Origin: a virus
Length of the DNA: 36,672 bases
Strand: one strand, 5' to 3'
IMG/VR virus record: IMGVR_UViG_3300036944_000659
Span: 1-36,672 of that record
How positions within the stretch are numbered: the stretch's first letter is position 1; each line of letters opens with the position of its first letter. Shown here piece by piece: positions 29,360-36,672 of this stretch. The position numbers and the translations under genes were made by a program. The notes under the pieces are model-generated. The model had not been told where the DNA came from, made no database searches, and saw only the letters and a list, made by a program, of their open reading frames with translations.

Positions 29360-29773
29360 ATGAAAGACGCAAGACAAGCATTAGTAACAGGATTGCATAC
29401 GGCACTTACCGCCGCTTGCAATGCTTCCGTATATAGTCGAATGCCGAAGGCCGCCGATATTACCTACCCCTATATACAAATTGGTGATATTTACGATGAG
29501 GAAAGTGGCCCAAAAGATCAATTTCTTTTCAACTATGACGTTTTAATTAACGTCGTTTATAAAGACCAATCATCATTAACCGCATTTTTTGCAGATATCA
29601 ATAACGTAAAAAGCACGGTGAACAATAACGTGCCTTTTAGTATAGGGTCTGGTTTTCGTATAATTGAATCTACTTTAACAACAGCCTCTACAACAGAGTT
29701 TGAAGATGCAGACGGCACCATATTAAACGTGGCCGCCGTCCGTGTGATGTTTTACATTGCTCAATCCACATAG
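29360..29773 (+). CDS. Tail terminator-like protein (DUF3168 type)
   Basis: A 137-residue protein with a DUF3168-like outline: VYSRMPKAADITYPYIQIGD, FNYDVLINVVYKDQSSLTAFF, then a strand-rich end TTASTTEFEDADGTILNVAAVRVMF. Proteins in this slot cap the tail tube. Its last 13 bp overlap a convergent small gene. Confidence 0.75.
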   Translation: MKDARQALVTGLHTALTAACNASVYSRMPKAADITYPYIQIGDIYDEESGPKDQFLFNYDVLINVVYKDQSSLTAFFADINNVKSTVNNNVPFSIGSGFRIIESTLTTASTTEFEDADGTILNVAAVRVMFYIAQST

Positions 29774-29967
29774 CCAGTACCATCGCAAACCTCGCATTCA
29801 TCTACACAACGTTCATCTTCTGGTAATGTTTCCCAAACTTCAAACGATACCTCGCCATGTTCGGCACTTACATATATTCTCCCATTATCGCAATTTGGGC
29901 ACTCTTCCTGCTCCGGTTCTTCCGAACATACCGGACAGCCAAAATAGCCGTTACATATTTCGCACAT
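29761..29967 (-). CDS. Small DnaJ-type zinc-finger protein, antisense in the tail operon
   Basis: A 68-residue protein with four Cys pairs: CEICNGYFGCPVC, CPNCDNGRIY and CEVCDGTGYVD. The CxxCxGxG-like spacing recalls the DnaJ central zinc domain. It is otherwise very acidic. It is transcribed against the surrounding tail genes, behind the gene at 29951-30109 and overlapping it by 17 bp. Possible roles are chaperone cofactor or anti-host protein; unproven. Confidence 0.65.
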   Translation of the reverse strand: MCEICNGYFGCPVCSEEPEQEECPNCDNGRIYVSAEHGEVSFEVWETLPEDERCVDECEVCDGTGYVD

Positions 29968-30109
29968 AATAACCCCTCCGTAATTGTTTTACATTAAATT
30001 CTTTTTCGATGTCTGCTTCCGTTAGCGTTTTGAATATTGACGCAGCAGCGACAAATGGTAGTTTAAATTCTGCCATGAATTGTTTTAGTAGTTCGTTTTT
30101 TGTTATCAT
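29951..30109 (-). CDS. Small antisense protein, unknown
   Basis: A 52-residue protein starting MITKNELLKQFMAEFKLPFV, with AAASIFKTLTEADIEKEFNV and a basic end LRRGYYVRNM. The ATG at 30109 is chosen over an upstream start at 30142. It could be a small winged-helix or Tn-type regulator; no family is named. It has its own perfect promoter at 30127-30156. Confidence 0.55.
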   Translation of the reverse strand: MITKNELLKQFMAEFKLPFVAAASIFKTLTEADIEKEFNVKQLRRGYYVRNM

Positions 30110-30126
30110 TTTGATGTTGTTTTTAG

Positions 30127-30156
30127 CAAAAATACAAAACACATAAGCCTGTGCAA
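30127..30156 (-). promoter_or_regulatory. Promoter of the antisense gene pair
   Basis: On the minus strand TTG (CAA at 30154-30156), 19 nt, TATTTTTG (CAAAAATA at 30127-30134): a perfect -33/-7 match. Confidence 0.7.
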
Positions 30157-30166
30157 GTTTTTTATG

Positions 30167-30180
30167 ATGTTGTAAAACAT
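30167..30180. promoter_or_regulatory. Operator upstream of antisense pair and tail-tube gene
   Basis: ATGTTGTAAAACAT, same family as at the late promoters. It lies 10 bp upstream of the -33 box of the leftward promoter and 82 bp before the tail-tube gene, so it may serve either direction. Confidence 0.65.
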
Positions 30181-30261
30181 GTTTTTAATTTATAACTTGC
30201 AAACATTAAAGGGTTCTTATCAGTGCCCGAAAAATGAATTTTAACGTTAAAAAATAATATC

Positions 30262-30705
30262 ATGGCAAAAGATGTAGGTTCTTTAGTTTTTCTTACAATC
30301 GGGGGTAAGCTCTTAGTTGGGCAAACTTCGCTATCATATTCCAGCGCTTGCGATATGATAGATATTTCCTCAAAGGATTCCGGCAGACACCGCGAATTTG
30401 CAGCGGGGAAAATTAGTAAAACCTTTTCAGTGGGGGGCATTGGCTCGACTACCAAAGAGGCAACCAACGAGGGGTATTTTGAATTGGAAGCCAAGCAAGA
30501 TTCAGGTTCATTAGTTCCTTTTGTAATTACAAAATACACAGATGAAACCGCCACCACTCCGGTAGAGGGGGATGAATCTAAAGCGGGGACTGCTTTTATA
30601 TCAAATCTTAACTATGATGCGAACGACAATGAAGCCATTTCATTCTCGGCAGACTTCCAGATAACTGGAAAACCAACCGGATCAACAAATCCGGCAACAC
30701 CGTAA
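30262..30705 (+). CDS. Major tail tube protein
   Basis: A 147-residue beta-rich protein of the siphophage tail-tube type: LVFLTIGGKLLVGQTSLSYS, CDMIDISSKDSGRHREFAAG, TFSVGGIGSTTKEATNEGYF, and the closing ISFSADFQITGKPTG. The length suits a single tube domain without an added Ig domain. It is followed by a terminator, consistent with high separate expression. Confidence 0.85.
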   Translation: MAKDVGSLVFLTIGGKLLVGQTSLSYSSACDMIDISSKDSGRHREFAAGKISKTFSVGGIGSTTKEATNEGYFELEAKQDSGSLVPFVITKYTDETATTPVEGDESKAGTAFISNLNYDANDNEAISFSADFQITGKPTGSTNPATP

Positions 30706-30713
30706 ATAAAATA

Positions 30714-30745
30714 ACCTCCTCGTAATTTCGGGGAGGTAATTTTTG
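30714..30745 (+). terminator. Intrinsic terminator after the tail-tube gene
   Basis: ACCTCCTCG / CGGGGAGGT with a 6-nt loop, followed by AATTTTTG. It resembles the terminator at 23405-23436. Partial read-through would lower expression of the chaperone genes relative to the tube. Confidence 0.75.
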
Positions 30746-30766
30746 CTTTTCTTAAAACTTAATTTC

Positions 30767-31180
30767 ATGCGAAAAACAGACGCGAAACCACACAACGAGG
30801 TGATTATCAAATTACCTTTTCGTAAGACATTCGGCTTATTTTCAATTTCACCAAAACGAAAAATCGGGTTTATTTTTGATAATTACGTGGTGCATAAGGT
30901 ATTCATTAACTCAGGTGCGAAAAACGGCAAAGAGTTCGAAGAGTGGGCAAAGATCGACAACGGGACATTGCGAAACTTCGAGTTTATGTATTGCGCCGCC
31001 GTGCGTTACAGGGAGTTAATTCGTAAACCGGATAATTTCACACGGGTAAGCCTTAAGCGATCATTGACAGAAGCGACAGCCGACCAGGTGAAACTATTGG
31101 CCGAATGTGTAAAAAGGTCGGAAATGTATGGAGCCACGTTTAAAAAAAAACAAGTGACACGCAAGAAGAAGAAAATCTAA
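30767..31180 (+). CDS. Tail assembly chaperone, short product (G-like)
   Basis: A 137-residue protein starting MRKTDAKPHNEVIIKLPFRK. Size, position between tail tube and tape measure, and a slippery run near its end identify it as the lambda G-type chaperone. It contains VHKVFINSGAKNGKEFEEWA and ends in Lys-rich sequence. The start at 30767 is chosen over one 8 codons upstream. Confidence 0.75.
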   Translation: MRKTDAKPHNEVIIKLPFRKTFGLFSISPKRKIGFIFDNYVVHKVFINSGAKNGKEFEEWAKIDNGTLRNFEFMYCAAVRYRELIRKPDNFTRVSLKRSLTEATADQVKLLAECVKRSEMYGATFKKKQVTRKKKKI

Positions 31181-31494
31181 CCCCCGATAAAGAATATGAA
31201 CTTTGCATAAGTAAGATAGGCATTGCCCCCGATAAATACTGGCACATGACACCAGCCGAAACATATTCTATCGTTCAAGGCTGGCTTTATAGTATGGAAC
31301 GCCGTTCGGCAGACTTCCGAGAATTATACACATTACAATTTAATCAGTGGTCGAAGATCAAAAAGCGACAGCCGCAAGTTTGGCCGCTGCCGTTGATTGA
31401 TGGCCGCGTGTCCCGTTTTGATACTGCAGAAGATGAGTATAAATGGAGGGAGAAAATGATTAAGTGGGCAGAGAACAAGAAGCTGTTCGCTTAA
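31144..31494 (+). CDS. Tail assembly chaperone extension (T-like), made by -1 frameshift
   Basis: Reading frame -1 relative to the G-like gene. It is open from 31144, immediately after a TAA in this frame at 31141-31143. Ribosomes slipping at A-AAA-AAA-C (31144-31151) would join ...ATFKKK to TSDTQEEENLTPD. The extension has GIAPDKYWHMTPAETYSIV, the P-x(3)-W-x-MTPAE motif typical of GT products. The in-frame ATG at 31246 is therefore probably not the real start. Confidence 0.75.
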   Translation, partial: KKTSDTQEEENLTPDKEYELCISKIGIAPDKYWHMTPAETYSIVQGWLYSMERRSADFRELYTLQFNQWSKIKKRQPQVWPLPLIDGRVSRFDTAEDEYKWREKMIKWAENKKLFA

Positions 31495-31512
31495 CCGCTA
31501 TATCCTTATCGG

Positions 31513-31544
31513 TTGCAAAACATGTTATAAAACATTAAATTTAG
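31513..31544 (+). promoter_or_regulatory. Late promoter with embedded operator (tape measure)
   Basis: TTG at 31513-31515, 20-nt spacer holding ATGTTATAAAACAT (31522-31535), then TAAATTTA(G) at 31536. Nearly identical to the promoters at 23453 and 25651. The ATG of the tape measure follows at 31560. Confidence 0.75.
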
Positions 31545-31559
31545 CAAAAATACATTTCC

Positions 31560-33185
31560 ATGAAGTTAGCGGATCTTTTCATCAAATTAGGGCTAAAAAA
31601 GGACGGGTTCGACCGTGGTATTGACGGTGCGAAACAGAAAACAAATGCGTTTAGTTCTGCCGTTAAGAAGATCGGCGGAATTATGGCAGGGGCTTTTGCA
31701 GTCGAACGGATTTTCTCATTCGGAAAAGAGCTACTAGAATTGGGGGGTATTGCTGAAGGTGTAGAATCGGCCTTTAAACGAATTGCAGGTGTAAACACCC
31801 TTAACGATCTTAAGGATGCAACGCGCGGAACGGTTTCGGAACTGGAATTAATGAAGCGCGCTGTTTCTGCTCAAAACCTTGGGCTTCCAGTTGAAAATCT
31901 TGCTAGCCTTTTTGAATTTGCCACTAAACGCGCGCAAGATACGGGGGAGTCAGTTGATTATTTAGTTAATTCAATTGTTACTGGTATTGGGCGAAAATCT
32001 CCGTTAATACTTGATAATCTTGGCATTAGTGCCATACAGCTACGCGAAAAACTAAAAGGAGTAGGTATGGAATCGGCCAGTGTTGCGGAAGTTGCCGCAG
32101 CAGTTGGTGAAATCGCAGCAGATTCAATGCGAGAATCGGGTGAGATTATTGAGACTAATGCAATTAAGATGCAGAAGATGAAAGCTGCATGGGACGATTT
32201 TAAAAAGTCATTGGCAGAAAGTGAAGAAATAAATAAAGCTGGTAGCGCGATTGCTAATTTTGGAACAGCATTTATAAAAAACTTACCGAATGTAAAAAAA
32301 GATTGGGAAAATTGGGGAAGAACATTCAATGCGATAATGACCGGAGGAATTTCGTTATTATGGCAAAGGAAAAAAGCTGTAGAAGATTTAACAAATACTA
32401 CCGAAACCGCAATAAAAAAGGATGAGGAATTCAATAATCTACTTGCCGAGATAAATGTCAATGCCGAGGAAAATAATAAGATATGGGAGGAGAAATTTAA
32501 ACTTTGGGAAAAACAAAACGAGCAAACAAGAAAAGCCATCGAATTAACCGATTCCTTAACCGCTGCTAATGAAAAATACATGGATTCAATACCATCAGGC
32601 AATGACTTTTTTACTAAAGGAGATGCGGACGTTTCCGGCATAGTTGGAGGCGGGGGTGTGTTTGATATGTTAAGCCCAGAGAAAGAAGAAGATATTGGGT
32701 TTGACACGGAAGCTAGAGTTGCCCAAATTGAGGAATTTAGCGGAATGATGTCACAGGTTGCTTCGATGGCAGTATCGGCAATTGAGCAAATATCTAAGGC
32801 TTTCGGTGAGGCTTTAGTTTCTGGGGATTGGGATAATTTCGGGAAAGCAGTATTGCAGTCAATAGGTGGGTTCCTTCAACAAATGGGTGGGTTAATGATT
32901 GCCTACGGGGTGTTTATGGCTCTGTTTGACAAGGCAATTAAAGCGGGTCCCATTGGTTGGCCTTTGGCTATTGCTGCTGGTATTGGATTAGTGGCCGCTG
33001 GTGCTGCTATTTCTTCACTTGCTTCCGGTGGTGTAAGCGGGGCATCAACAGGCTACTCAGGCGCAACCTCATCAAGCAACTCATCATCAGCAGCCATAAA
33101 CGGAGACGTTCGGTTCGTGTTGGAAGGTGATAAATTAGTAGGAGCAATAGATAACAGTCGTTCACGCAGAAGATTAACAAGCTAA
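31560..33185 (+). CDS. Tail tape measure protein
   Basis: A 541-residue protein. It opens LADLFIKLGLKKDGFDRGID, typical of tape measures in this phylum. A long helical region (about 30-360) includes LELMKRAVSAQNLGLPVENLA and MESASVAEVAAAVGEIAADS. A hydrophobic stretch lies at about 430-500 (GGLMIAYGVFMALF, GWPLAIAAGIGLVAAGAAISSLA), then a Gly/Ser-rich end. At the usual 1.5 angstrom per residue the tail would be roughly 80 nm. The TAA overlaps the next ATG. Confidence 0.9.
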   Translation: MKLADLFIKLGLKKDGFDRGIDGAKQKTNAFSSAVKKIGGIMAGAFAVERIFSFGKELLELGGIAEGVESAFKRIAGVNTLNDLKDATRGTVSELELMKRAVSAQNLGLPVENLASLFEFATKRAQDTGESVDYLVNSIVTGIGRKSPLILDNLGISAIQLREKLKGVGMESASVAEVAAAVGEIAADSMRESGEIIETNAIKMQKMKAAWDDFKKSLAESEEINKAGSAIANFGTAFIKNLPNVKKDWENWGRTFNAIMTGGISLLWQRKKAVEDLTNTTETAIKKDEEFNNLLAEINVNAEENNKIWEEKFKLWEKQNEQTRKAIELTDSLTAANEKYMDSIPSGNDFFTKGDADVSGIVGGGGVFDMLSPEKEEDIGFDTEARVAQIEEFSGMMSQVASMAVSAIEQISKAFGEALVSGDWDNFGKAVLQSIGGFLQQMGGLMIAYGVFMALFDKAIKAGPIGWPLAIAAGIGLVAAGAAISSLASGGVSGASTGYSGATSSSNSSSAAINGDVRFVLEGDKLVGAIDNSRSRRRLTS

Positions 33186-35272
33186 TGGCATATCAGAAAA
33201 AATACTACTTCACATTTAAGCAGATCGGTACAGACATCGTCAATACGGTCGAAATTTGGCAGGACACCGCCGAAGTATTGACAGCCGAAGAAGTTATCGG
33301 AATGACCTCACCATTCACATCTGAGTTAAATGATTTAGATCATAAGTTTTCGCCAGTACTCGGGCAAGGGTGTGAGATTGGGTTACTTTCCGAAACAGAT
33401 CGAAAGTTTTTCAACGGCCTTTATCATGTCGATGCACAGGAATTTATGGTAAAGCATTACATTGGGTCAGACCTGAATTATATCGGGTACCTTAATTCTG
33501 AGATGTACATCGAGCCCTATGATAGTTCCGTAAATTACGGCACGTCAATAACGGGGAATGATGGGCTTGCTATTGCTGACCGGTTTACATTTGTTCAGGA
33601 CGATGAATCGCACTATACTGAACTGCTTACCGAATGGGATATTTTAATGATATGTCTGAACAAAATCGGGCTTCCGTGGGATGAGATACGCATATGTATT
33701 TCAACTGATTTCGCAGGCTTTTCAAATTCGCCAAACGTTACAGTTTTGCACGAGACTTACATTTCAGCGGCAAACTATTATGATGAGGACGACTTTCCGA
33801 TGACTATTCGGGAGGTTATGGAATCAATTCTACAGCCATACGGGGCGCAGTTGCTAATTCGCAACGGTCACGTTTATATTATCGACATACATTCGCGGAC
33901 AATTGGAATAGATTCCGGCTTTGCTACACCGCCTGTATTTAAGCGGTTTAATTTTGCGACAGGGGCTTACATTAGTGATTTAGGTATTTCGATAAATAAA
34001 GTTATTCAGTCAATAGGATATTCAGGCACCGGTCAATCCATTGAATTGTCGGGTGGAGTGAACAAACAGGTTGTTTCGTACAGCCCTTACCCGACCGACA
34101 CCGTTATTAATAACACCCTGGTTGGGTTGGATGAATTTTCAGGAATTCCAGCAACTTGGACGGCACGACAAGATTACTTTTTTAAAATACTTACAGGAAA
34201 CACTTTCTTGCAACTAAATGCTGCATATCCAGATGCTAACTTTGAATCCAGTTATTATGACGGGACGGTCGATGGCCGTTCAGTTCAAAATAATTATGAT
34301 GGGTATTTACGCTATCAGGCTGCGGCACTTCCGGCTGATATTGCCGAATTTAAGAATCCTTATTATGTAAGCATTTCAAGCAAACCGACAATAACAGTAG
34401 ATGGTGAGTTGCAAGGTGCTAGCATTGCTATTAAGTTTGATTATCTGCCAACTTTTACCGATTCGAAAGTTTACAGGTATATGGTTAAGGAAAGCGGACA
34501 TTTAGCGTTAAGGCTTTATTTCAAGCTAAGTATCGGCAATCTTTTCTATGACGGGGAGACGGGAAACTGGGTAGCTGACAGCTCGAAAAGTTTCTATCTT
34601 GAATTTGAAGATCGTTCGTTAGAAGCATGGTATAATGTCGAACATCTTATTAATGTTGGCGATGTCAATTCTGACGTTCTTTTGTCTGGGGACTTGAATT
34701 TTTATATTACATCAAAAGTTGAATATTATAGAATAATAAAGGGTCCAGATAATAACTCATGGGAATCTGCTGATGCTATCTATAACTCAAGCAGATGGCG
34801 ACAGATAATGATTTGGATTAAAAATCTAAACATTGACGTAAAAAATTCGGATAGCACTGACATACCAGATGATGATGTTGAGTATGTAGGTATTTTGAAC
34901 GAAAAATTTAAGAATGCAGGGGAAAAAATTGAGCTAACAACGGGGACGGATACTTATTCATCTGACCGGGCAAAGATGCTATATTTCAATGGAATTGATT
35001 TCAAGTCAATAAAAGAATGGACGCGTGCCGGACAAACTTACAAAATCGAGGAACTGTTTTTAAATTCATTAGTGTCAAATTATCGCTTTGGATTTATTAA
35101 GCTCAACAATATGCGGTTGCGGCAATCTTTTGACATCTTGAACGTGTTTACCGATAACAATATCCCAGGTAAAGTTTTCATGCTTAAATCGGCTAAATTT
35201 GACTATGAGATGAATGATGTTGAATGTTCATTCTGGGAGGTTTCGCCAGATCGTTTAACAATCGTAAAATAA
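33185..35272 (+). CDS. Large tail-tip / distal tail protein
   Basis: A 695-residue protein, mostly beta. The N-terminal part (about 1-130) has VEIWQDTAEVLTAEEVIGMT and LGQGCEIGLLSETDRKFF, similar in outline to distal-tail proteins. A hub-like middle (about 190-330) has MTIREVMESILQPYGAQLLI and RNGHVYIID. The C-terminal part is beta-rich (KMLYFNGIDFKSIKEWTRAG). Position after the tape measure supports a tip or hub role. The exact family is not named. Confidence 0.7.
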   Translation: MAYQKKYYFTFKQIGTDIVNTVEIWQDTAEVLTAEEVIGMTSPFTSELNDLDHKFSPVLGQGCEIGLLSETDRKFFNGLYHVDAQEFMVKHYIGSDLNYIGYLNSEMYIEPYDSSVNYGTSITGNDGLAIADRFTFVQDDESHYTELLTEWDILMICLNKIGLPWDEIRICISTDFAGFSNSPNVTVLHETYISAANYYDEDDFPMTIREVMESILQPYGAQLLIRNGHVYIIDIHSRTIGIDSGFATPPVFKRFNFATGAYISDLGISINKVIQSIGYSGTGQSIELSGGVNKQVVSYSPYPTDTVINNTLVGLDEFSGIPATWTARQDYFFKILTGNTFLQLNAAYPDANFESSYYDGTVDGRSVQNNYDGYLRYQAAALPADIAEFKNPYYVSISSKPTITVDGELQGASIAIKFDYLPTFTDSKVYRYMVKESGHLALRLYFKLSIGNLFYDGETGNWVADSSKSFYLEFEDRSLEAWYNVEHLINVGDVNSDVLLSGDLNFYITSKVEYYRIIKGPDNNSWESADAIYNSSRWRQIMIWIKNLNIDVKNSDSTDIPDDDVEYVGILNEKFKNAGEKIELTTGTDTYSSDRAKMLYFNGIDFKSIKEWTRAGQTYKIEELFLNSLVSNYRFGFIKLNNMRLRQSFDILNVFTDNNIPGKVFMLKSAKFDYEMNDVECSFWEVSPDRLTIVK

Positions 35273-35278
35273 CAGATA

Positions 35279-35692
35279 ATGACTGATATAAAAGTTTCGA
35301 CATTAAGCGTCCCTAGGGTACCGAGAAATAAAAGGATTTATTCGGAATACAAAACCGAACGGATTTCAATCGGCACTCCCTCCGAATTTGTCGATACTCA
35401 GCGAAATATTCAGGCCAACATCTTAAGTTATGATTTGGGGGATTTTGCAACAAGAACAATTACGGTAGACTTTCAAACTCCTTTCCTTGAACGCCCGATT
35501 GGATGGGTAAAAACTTACCGATACGAACCGCGATCAGGTGGGGGTTTTTTTTACACAAATGCGATTCACTACGTTAATAGTATCGATTGGCTAAATGAAT
35601 TGGGCTTTGAAATTATAGTTGAGAATTATGAAGCGTTAACGGGGTTGTTTGTTGAGTATAGCTTTGTTGAGCGAATTGACGATGAAGAGTAA
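35279..35692 (+). CDS. Tail-tip accessory protein, unknown
   Basis: A 137-residue beta-rich protein with TRTITVDFQTPFLERPIGWV and LTGLFVEYSFVERIDDEE. The arrangement recalls small H-lectin-like or fibre-attachment domains, but no family is certain. It lies 6 bp after the tail-tip gene and 32 bp before the fibre gene. Confidence 0.55.
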   Translation: MTDIKVSTLSVPRVPRNKRIYSEYKTERISIGTPSEFVDTQRNIQANILSYDLGDFATRTITVDFQTPFLERPIGWVKTYRYEPRSGGGFFYTNAIHYVNSIDWLNELGFEIIVENYEALTGLFVEYSFVERIDDEE

Positions 35693-35724
35693 GGGCAAAA
35701 ATTAAGTAACAGAAAAATAAAAAT

Positions 35725-36672
35725 ATGAAAACCAGGTTATTAATTGCATTGATGTTTGTTTGTTCGATCTCATTCGGGCAAAATGTGACAGGGAATTACG
35801 TTCGCAGCCGCACGGTTTATTATTCCGATACAACCTACACCCCAACAGGGACAGAGCCGGAAGGAACGAGTTATTACGATAAAGAAGAAGGATCATTTTC
35901 AGATGTATTAGAAAACGGTGTAATTGGACAAAGATATAAGGAGATATTTGCCACAGGACAAAATAATACCGGAGTTACAATCCAAAACGGAACACCTATA
36001 ATGTATGCAGGATCAATTGGCAATAGTGGGAATGTAAGAATAAAACCAGCGAGTTTTCTCAGCACAACTCCTGTTCTATATTTTATTGGAGTTGCAACAT
36101 CAGACATTCCAAACGATTCAGTCGGTAATATAACAACTTATGGCAAGGTTCGAGGGATTCAAACTGATGGTGCGAATTATGGAGAAACATGGACTGACAG
36201 TACTATTATTTATCCTATCAACGGAGGGTGGACTAAGGTTGTACCAGAAGCTCCAATACCTGCAATTCCCGCAGCAGTGGTTATTTCTGCGCATCCTACT
36301 AATGGAACTATTTTGGTTAGACCAGAACTTCCCCAAAGATTAACAGAGTTAGTAGATGTTAATGGAATACCGTTAACTGAAACAGGCCAATTCCCTGTGT
36401 GGGATAATGATAATAAATATTTCGACTTTAACTACAGAATCTCTAATGAGATCTATTCAGATTTATGGGATGGCAAAGATACAGTTATTGCTACTTTCGA
36501 TAACCTTCGCGATAAGTTTTTTTTATTGGATACAGACATCTCCACCAACCAACAAGCAATAATTGACAGTTCAGCTAGTTTGCAAGGGCAGATAGATTTA
36601 AACACTACTCATAGGCTTTCAGATAATGATTTGGATAATACGAATGAATTACAAACTATTTCAAAAGTAGGC
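35725..36672 (+). CDS. Tail fibre N-terminal part with signal peptide (3' truncated)
   Basis: 316 codons are open to the right edge. It starts with a signal peptide, MKTRLLIALMFVCSISFGQ. The rest has a fibre-like head: YSDTTYTPTGTEPEGTSYYDK, NGTPIMYAGSIGNSGNVRIKPA, then RLTELVDVNGIPLTETGQF and a Asn/Thr/Ser-rich shaft with coiled-coil register (QQAIIDSSASLQGQIDLNTTHR). It is probably the start of the fibre whose S74 end opens the window. Direct joining of the window ends would shift the frame. Confidence 0.7.
   Translation, partial: MKTRLLIALMFVCSISFGQNVTGNYVRSRTVYYSDTTYTPTGTEPEGTSYYDKEEGSFSDVLENGVIGQRYKEIFATGQNNTGVTIQNGTPIMYAGSIGNSGNVRIKPASFLSTTPVLYFIGVATSDIPNDSVGNITTYGKVRGIQTDGANYGETWTDSTIIYPINGGWTKVVPEAPIPAIPAAVVISAHPTNGTILVRPELPQRLTELVDVNGIPLTETGQFPVWDNDNKYFDFNYRISNEIYSDLWDGKDTVIATFDNLRDKFFLLDTDISTNQQAIIDSSASLQGQIDLNTTHRLSDNDLDNTNELQTISKVG

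Noticed and set aside
31958-32707. Leftward 249-codon ORF opposite the tape measure gene
   Set aside because: Antisense shadow of a long helical gene: Ser/Phe-rich, no start context and no family.
1-36672. Diversity-generating retroelement for fibre variation
   Set aside because: No reverse transcriptase and no template/variable repeat pair were seen near the fibre or lectin genes.
1-36672. Direct terminal repeats (complete linear phage ends)
   Set aside because: The first and last bases show no shared sequence; both ends fall inside coding regions.

Overview
The window reads as most of the genome of a tailed siphovirus-type phage (or prophage) of a member of the Bacteroidota. Four things point to this host group. 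Promoters fit TTG-N19/20-TAnnTTTG. Secreted proteins have signal peptides ending in FAQ or FGQ. The DNA is AT-rich, with A-rich rather than Shine-Dalgarno-dominated leaders. The replication protein has a VirE/BT4734-type N-terminus. The species cannot be named from the sequence. No integrase, portal-proximal tRNA or direct terminal repeat was found, so lifestyle is undecided. Both ends of the window lie inside tail-fibre genes, as expected if a circular or permuted genome was cut there.

Layout. Rightward late genes run from 20198 to the right end: AP2-domain protein, small and large terminase, portal, MuF-like protein, prohead protease, HK97-fold capsid, connectors, tail tube, frameshifted tail chaperones, tape measure, large distal tail protein and fibre. 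They continue from the left end to 3632 with the fibre C-terminus (S74 chaperone), a LamG-type lectin, and a lysis cassette, closed by a strong terminator at 3652-3692. Leftward early genes run from a strong promoter at 19775-19805 down to 3720: a recombination module (Rad52-like annealing protein, YqaJ-type exonuclease, SSB-like protein), a stand-alone DnaA domain IV protein, an SF2 helicase, a primase-helicase, an orphan DNA methyltransferase, a VRR-NUC nuclease, and a ribbon-helix-helix regulator. A second small leftward unit (22601-23073) carries a mini-HTH protein.

The most unusual part is 3956-9037, with a satellite at 13416-14070. It is an array of about fourteen small gene cassettes separated by integron attC-like imperfect hairpins. 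Each cassette begins with GTTxxxx and ends with its own reverse complement xxxxAAC (7-15 nt matches for eleven cassettes). In eight cases the hairpin loop carries the leader, start codon and first 50-85 codons of the next ORF. That ORF crosses the GTT boundary with GTT always used as an in-frame Val codon. The array therefore looks like a phage-borne, phase-conserved protein-shuffling system with no integrase in the window.

Regulation is also visible. A 14-bp palindrome (ATGTTNTANAACAT) lies between the -33 and -7 boxes of three late promoters (portal, protease, tape measure) and near at least four other transcription starts, forming a phage-wide regulon. Between the mini-HTH unit and the portal lies a predicted ncRNA of about 230 nt with perfect promoter, long stem, a hairpin resembling a tRNA acceptor/T-arm minihelix, and intrinsic terminator.
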